This document shows, piece after piece, positions 59,331-64,000 of a DNA stretch of 64,000 nucleotides. Numbering within the stretch: the first letter of the stretch is position 1; the number at the start of each line of letters is the position of its first letter. A model generated the notes under the pieces. It ran no database searches. It was not told the origin of the DNA and was given only the letters and a program-made list of their open reading frames with translations. Origin of the DNA: Synchiropus splendidus (taxonomy: Eukaryota > Chordata > Actinopteri > Syngnathiformes > Callionymidae); NCBI RefSeq assembly GCF_027744825.2, contig NC_071349.1, positions 19,096,501 through 19,160,500 on the forward strand. The letters are read 5' to 3'. The position numbers were made by a program, and so were the translations under genes.

Positions 59331-59801
59331 AATAGAATCAAGTTTTGGACAGGTTTTCCAGCATGGATCATTCACGCTGGTAGCCACAGAATCGCACAGC
59401 CACCAAGCTCCAAGGTCGTGTGGTACCCACTCCACACCAGACGATGGCAGTGGCGCGCCCATGTTTTTGAGCGGCAGATGCTTTCTGTTGCGTCAACACC
59501 GTGAAATCTTTGCAGCGTCGCACTGCTTGAAAAGACAAACAGATCTGTAGCGCCACGAGGCTGTGAACGTACAAACAGCACGACAAGCATCTCGCACATG
59601 GTGTGCCGCCGCCACAGCTCGCCACCACTCAAGTGACAATTAGCACTTCACAAGAGTTTCTGAGACAGTTGTTTCAAACGATGAGAAAACAATTCATGGA
59701 GCCGTTTCATGAAATATGCTTTGAGAAATCATGACAAAACTTCACACACAGCCATGTCAACAGTGGAACGCTGAAGAACAAGGTCATTACTTTGGAATAA
59801 A
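59331..59801. other. Low-copy DNA, nothing recognised
   Basis: Two overlapping reverse frames of 86 codons at 59368-59632 have no known domain. Confidence 0.5.
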
Positions 59802-60160
59802 TTATTCAAATACGATATTCTTCCTGGTAACCACAAGACTTTTGCCTGCAATAATTGGAAAGCTGTCGAAGTCCCAGCAGTGCTCATTAAGAGTCTCTTT
59901 ATGAATCGACTGTCTGGATGGTTGTGTGCATCGCAGTGTGACAGTAACACCAATATACTGAATCATTTCTGAGTCAAACATTCGCAGGGACCGAGGAGAC
60001 AAAATGAACCTCGGATTTAACTCTTCCACTCGGATCAGCAGACTTTGCTGCTGCGCATCTGATAAGATCCAAACCGTCTGGTGAGACATGCTTCAAGTTC
60101 AGCGTGTGGTTTAAACATGGCCACAACATCTGCAGTTTAGGTCCAAGCCATTTCATAAGC
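59802..60160 (-). pseudogene. Possible degraded LTR-retroelement protease-region fragment
   Basis: The reverse 95-codon frame reads ELNPRF, then LRMFDSEMIQYIG, VTLRC and, after about 25 residues, FPIIAG. The order (basic residue, S/T-x-D-G-like turn, I-x-x-G, then a hydrophobic P-x-x-G step) is reminiscent of the region after the active site in retroelement aspartic proteases. The catalytic D-T/S-G triad is not visible. An upstream frame (to 60156) carries related sequence, suggesting a frameshift. Low confidence. Confidence 0.25.
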
Positions 60161-60660
60161 AGAGATGTGAAATGACTTTCAGATCAACATGTAGTTGACT
60201 GAACATATGTGAAGACAAGGCGAGCGTTTTCCTCACAAATATCCTCAAGGTATCTGCCACTAATTCACTCAAAAGTATTTGTCATAAATCCACAGAGAAG
60301 GAAAGTCAGAGGTGCTGCCAGCGCCGGCATCTTTTTCCGAGCCTTTTCATCGACATCCTCCGTGTAAACAGTGATATTTTGAACGTTGTTATTAAACTTT
60401 TTGGAAGCAATATGCCTCATCCTGACCCTGTAAATAAAAACATGAATAGCACTCGCGGCATGAAGACGTTTTTCATTAACTATTAATATGAATTCAAGTC
60501 GGATTTAAACTAACTTCATTTATTATTTTGGTTTCAGACACAGACGACCACACAGTCGACACACACAGTTATCATCGGTGGTTCTGCATGACTTGCTATC
60601 TTATTAACAGATGCCTCCAACTCATTAGAAGCCCAGAATTACCATAATCACATCACACAC
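60161..60660. other. Low-copy DNA, nothing recognised
   Basis: No gene or repeat recognised. Confidence 0.5.
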
Positions 60661-60872
60661 ATAGTGTGTGTATGTGTGTGCCTGGTTGATCCTCACTTGT
60701 GGGGACCAGTTCTTGACAGAACACTATCCTTGCGTGGACCTTATTTGGCAGGACCCAATAAATCCAAGCTTCGATTTGAGGAAGAACATTCAGAAATAAG
60801 TGGGTTTCAGTTTGGTTCAGAGTCCCAGTGATGAAAATGTGAGGTCCCCACAGAGACAGAGGTGTGTGTGCG
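60661..60872. mobile_element. GGGGACC inverted-repeat dispersed element
   Basis: TGTGGGGACC at 60698-60707 and its reverse complement GGTCCCCACA at 60843-60852 lie inside GT-rich edges (GTGTGTATGTGTGTG and GGTGTGTGTGCG). Elements with CTTGTGGGGACC near one end and GGTCCCCAC near the other, bounded by TG repeats, are familiar in fish. About 135 bp lies between the arms, with no coding. Confidence 0.55.
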
Positions 60873-63800
60873 CGTCTAAGTTACAGTATTGTGTTCGTCT
60901 TCCCAAAAGGGAAGCAGCTCCCTCCCATCCGCGACATGTATCCGGAGACATTTTTGCTGCATAAATCTTGCTGTCTCTTCCACTTACGTTTGCTCTCTGA
61001 ACACACAAGGTCGTCTTTGCGCCGACGACGAGACCGCGCTCACCGTGACCTTCAAATTGAAATTGAAACTGACGTGCATATGTTCGTGTTGCGCCGCAGG
61101 AGGAGAGTAACAACCTGCTGGACCACCAGCCTCCTTTCCTTGTTATTTCCAATGGCTCCGGGCCGCGCTGCATCTCTAATCCAGCCGATAGTTGGATGCA
61201 GCGTCTGATATTTCCTCTTTTGGATTCGTTTTTTTCATGTATTTATACTTAAAAACCAAAAGATGAGGGCATGAAAAAACTAAAACTTCAAGACTCACTC
61301 TTCAACACTCGACACAGCGTGAAATAAACACACTTCCTAACACAAGTATTGTGTGTCGCCATCTAAAAGGGATGCAACAGAACTTGACTGTGCGGATAGA
61401 AACACGAAAAAAGGAAAAGATTCGGAGGATTCATCTGAAGATCCTCCCGCTCAAGCGGGCCTCCACCCAGCTCCGTTTATTGACCAAACCTTGATGGAGT
61501 TAGTTTAGCAGCCGCAGCTTGTCGGTATTGAGCGCGGCTCGTGTTTGCCGTTGTTCACGCAGCACCTGCTGTTGGGAAGACTTCCTGGGGGAAATGTTGC
61601 AACTCCGTCAATATTTATGACTCTTGCTGTTGCGAGCTCTTCCCTGATGGTACGGGGCTGCTGAGGTGTCCGAGCTGAGCGGTGGAGCCTGGCTGCCCGA
61701 GGCCAGTCATGATCAGAGGGGGCAGAGAGAGAGGCGCACACAAACTTCTCCTCTGCCTTTCCTACAGTGAGCTCTTCTCATTTCGCTGCACCATGGAAAT
61801 TCGGCGAATGCAAATCAAAGCGCTTTGAGAAGCCAGAATAATAAATAAATATGAAGCGATAATGAAGCCCCCAATCCTCACCACCCTGATGCGCAGTTAT
61901 TTGGTTCAGACTTTCATATGCAGAGCTATTGAAAACTCTTCTTCTACCCCCCCAAATATAGGACCCTGATCATGTTTCCCGGTACATTCTCACTCCGAAG
62001 GCGCGACATATTCAGCTGTCACGTGAACTACTGCGTCATCTGCTGAAAACTGTGCGCTATAGCAACAGAAACATGGCGGAGTACCCTTGCTGTTCAAGCT
62101 ACGTCAGACATTACAATACTTGGCGGATGATAAATCCGTTCAACACCAGTTAGGGTTCCACTTCACTGAAGAGCTTAGCTCATGTTCTGACAAACAACCA
62201 GGCAACATACCTAGCGCGGAAAGCTTTTTCCCAACAAACGTCCACGTCCATGTAAACAGAGTTACACGGCGCGACCGTTGCCAAGATACGCACACCTCAC
62301 CACTTCACCAATGGATACCAGTATGGGGCTGTTAACGCCATGAGGACAGCACATCTTATCTGCAGGACTGGGACCATAGGTCCTAGTCCCGATGCTAAGT
62401 GGGTTGGTGCAATTCTGACAGGAGGACTACTTGCAATTCCATGGGTCCAGAGGTGCTGATTGGTCAGCAGCTTCTCCGCACCCTGCCAGATGATGCTACT
62501 GACCAAGAGGCTTACCTTCTGAAGGGCATGGTCTTAGTGGCTACCCTCAAACTGGACCTGGTCACGTGTATGCCTCGGGTAAGGCAGCAGACCGGGCAAA
62601 GGCTGCGTCCTCTCCGAACCAGACGTGCAAGTTGGAGGGAAGTTACGGCATCTACATGGAATTACCGTCGTAGTTAGTTCGTATTTAGTTAACATTCCGG
62701 GAATATCCCACATCCACCTGGGTAGCGCTTCCGAGGTGTTGAAAAATGATGAGCTGTGATTAATGCCCCCCTGTTCCATGATTACAATCCGAAGCTCTCA
62801 CGAGGTGAGCGCCGTGTTTTTCATTACACAACGCAGCAAAGGAATCACTGTGACTGCACAACAATTTGGGCTTAAGCGAATCAACACCACCCTGCGTCTC
62901 CACATTACACTGGGCAAATTGCATCCAGCGTTCATTAAAGCGTCGAGAGAGAGAGTGTGTGCTCTCACTCCACTGCTGCCGCCGCGGATTATACCTGCCC
63001 TGTTTTAATCCCTCCCATTCAAGGGGTCTCCGTGTTAAAGCCCGCTAGTCAATCGGCTTTTTGTTCACTAAATGCATTCATTCATTCACGATGATCAAGA
63101 GGACAGGATGGTGGACGGGGGAGTCATTTCCTACGGGTCAGGAGGGTAATCAGGAAGGAGGACGAGCCGTTTACAAATGAGACAGGAAGGGACTGGTTAT
63201 TAATCGCTGGCCTCAACAATCGGCAGAGGAAGGTTGACCTCGGGAGTCAATGCCTGGGACTCCAGGGAAGGTGGCGCTGGATCCAGATTTGGTGTGAATC
63301 GATGCTCGGCAAGCCACTTGTGCACAAGGCGTGCATATTTACGCGCTTGTCATAGTGGCGCACAGGGGTCGGCGCACGCAACAATTGTCGCTCACCCGCT
63401 GCATAACAAGCCGCCGCTCCGTGATCGGGCCAGCGAGGCTTTCACTCGCCACATTCCAATCTAAACCGACGCGCAAAACTCACGATGAAGCTGAACATTT
63501 CCTGTGAGTTGCAGACCAAACATTCATTTATTCATTTACTTGTGTTTATTTCCTTAATGGCAGAAATCCCCATCCACCAGGCTCATTTCGCACCGCGCCG
63601 CAAAGTGTTTGATTGTGTATTGATGTGTTGCTAATCTTTGCCAGAAACCAAGGGGGAATCCTTCATTTGAAAATCAAGTGGAACCCAGTAGGCAGGTATT
63701 CTTCTCCCTCTGCTTTCCACCATGACAGGAATGCTAATCACTGCAACATGGGCGACCACTTCCTAGTGTACGACAGTGTAACTACTGTACACACAGCGTC

Positions 63801-63942
63801 CCCTTCAGTCTTCAGCACGGGAGGCAGTTAGCCACACTTCAGACTCATTTCCTCCTGGTTCAGCGTCAGCAGAACTCGCCTGCTCCTCAGTTCCATCTTC
63901 GATTTCTTTGTAAATCCATGAGCAAGAAGGCTTGTCTTCTTC
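60873..63942. other. Low-copy DNA, no gene recognised
   Basis: 3 kb. Opposed frames at 60817-61208 (to 118 codons) and forward frames at 62087-62677 show no domain I recognise. A CATTCTCACTCCGAAGG at 61986 recalls repeat D3. Blocks at 62870-63060 and 63200-63470 are repeat-free mixed-composition DNA that could be conserved non-coding. That is not testable here. Confidence 0.45.
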
Positions 63943-63958
63943 TTTTTTTTTTTTTTTA
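63943..63958. repeat. T-rich homopolymer
   Basis: A run of about 16 T near the window end, preceded by CTTCTTC. Confidence 0.9.
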
Positions 63959-64000
63959 TTAATCTCGGTTTAATGGTATCAGAATATTTGTCACAAGAAG

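Noticed and set aside
61980..62680. Forward frames as a transposon-derived gene
   Set aside because: Frames are short and mutually out of register. I recognise no motif, and no terminal repeats were found.

Overview
This window looks like non-coding nuclear DNA of a ray-finned, probably teleost, fish. That is an inference from repeat content: fragments resembling fish L2- and Rex1-like LINEs, hAT-type miniature elements, long GATA/GACA simple repeats and low-copy filler of moderate GC. I found no host protein-coding gene, no convincing exon series, and no tRNA, rRNA or CRISPR array. Every open frame is short (the longest lie inside simple repeats). The window is probably intergenic DNA or part of a large intron. 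Nothing here supports a bacterial or viral origin.

The dominant signal is one dispersed palindromic element, called F1 below. A full copy is about 165-195 bp. Its ends read TAGTGATGGGCTGATGARGC, with an inner TTCATGAAACAGTG and long near-symmetric arms of roughly 70 bp ending in TGGCGCTCT. A non-palindromic core of about 60 bp (TTTAAAAATGATGTGAGG to AAAGATTTTAGAGCAGA) gives each copy an orientation. I count 23 copies or fragments from base 1 to base 57708. Two copies are flanked by perfect 8-bp direct repeats and one by a 7-of-8 repeat. This points to a non-autonomous hAT-superfamily MITE.

Layout: 1-4750 holds low-copy DNA with seven F1 copies and an L2-like scrap. 4738-7425 is a large inverted repeat with arms of about 430 bp around a 1.8-kb centre, and a third relative of the arm lies at 51145-51420. 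7426-14887 holds low-copy DNA with LINE scraps (8.4 kb, 9.0 kb, 11.8 kb), a possible Tc1-like scrap (12.9 kb) and an A/TA/T hairpin (11.26 kb). 14888-18696 holds six F1 copies. 19653-21858 is a block of GACA, GAAA, GATA and GGAT repeats. 23348-28120 holds three more F1 copies. 29108-29365 is a GAGACCAAGAC-type inverted repeat. 29660-30493 is an 834-bp hAT-like element with a perfect 8-bp target duplication. 30659-31036 is a 16-bp minisatellite. 31864-32416 is a second hAT-like non-autonomous element. 33586-33828 is a reverse-strand LINE tail. F1 copies at 38316, 43472 and 45226 precede a long low-copy stretch. 56938-57708 is a tandem array of four F1 copies with shared spacers. 58322-59330 is a complex AT-rich tandem repeat. 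The rest is low-copy DNA, with a possible degraded retroelement at 59.8-60.2 kb and a GGGGACC inverted-repeat element at 60.7 kb.

There is no gene network to describe. The informative biology is transposon history: insertion, nesting, tandem amplification and inverted duplication. A few low-copy blocks could be conserved regulatory elements, but only cross-species alignment can show that.
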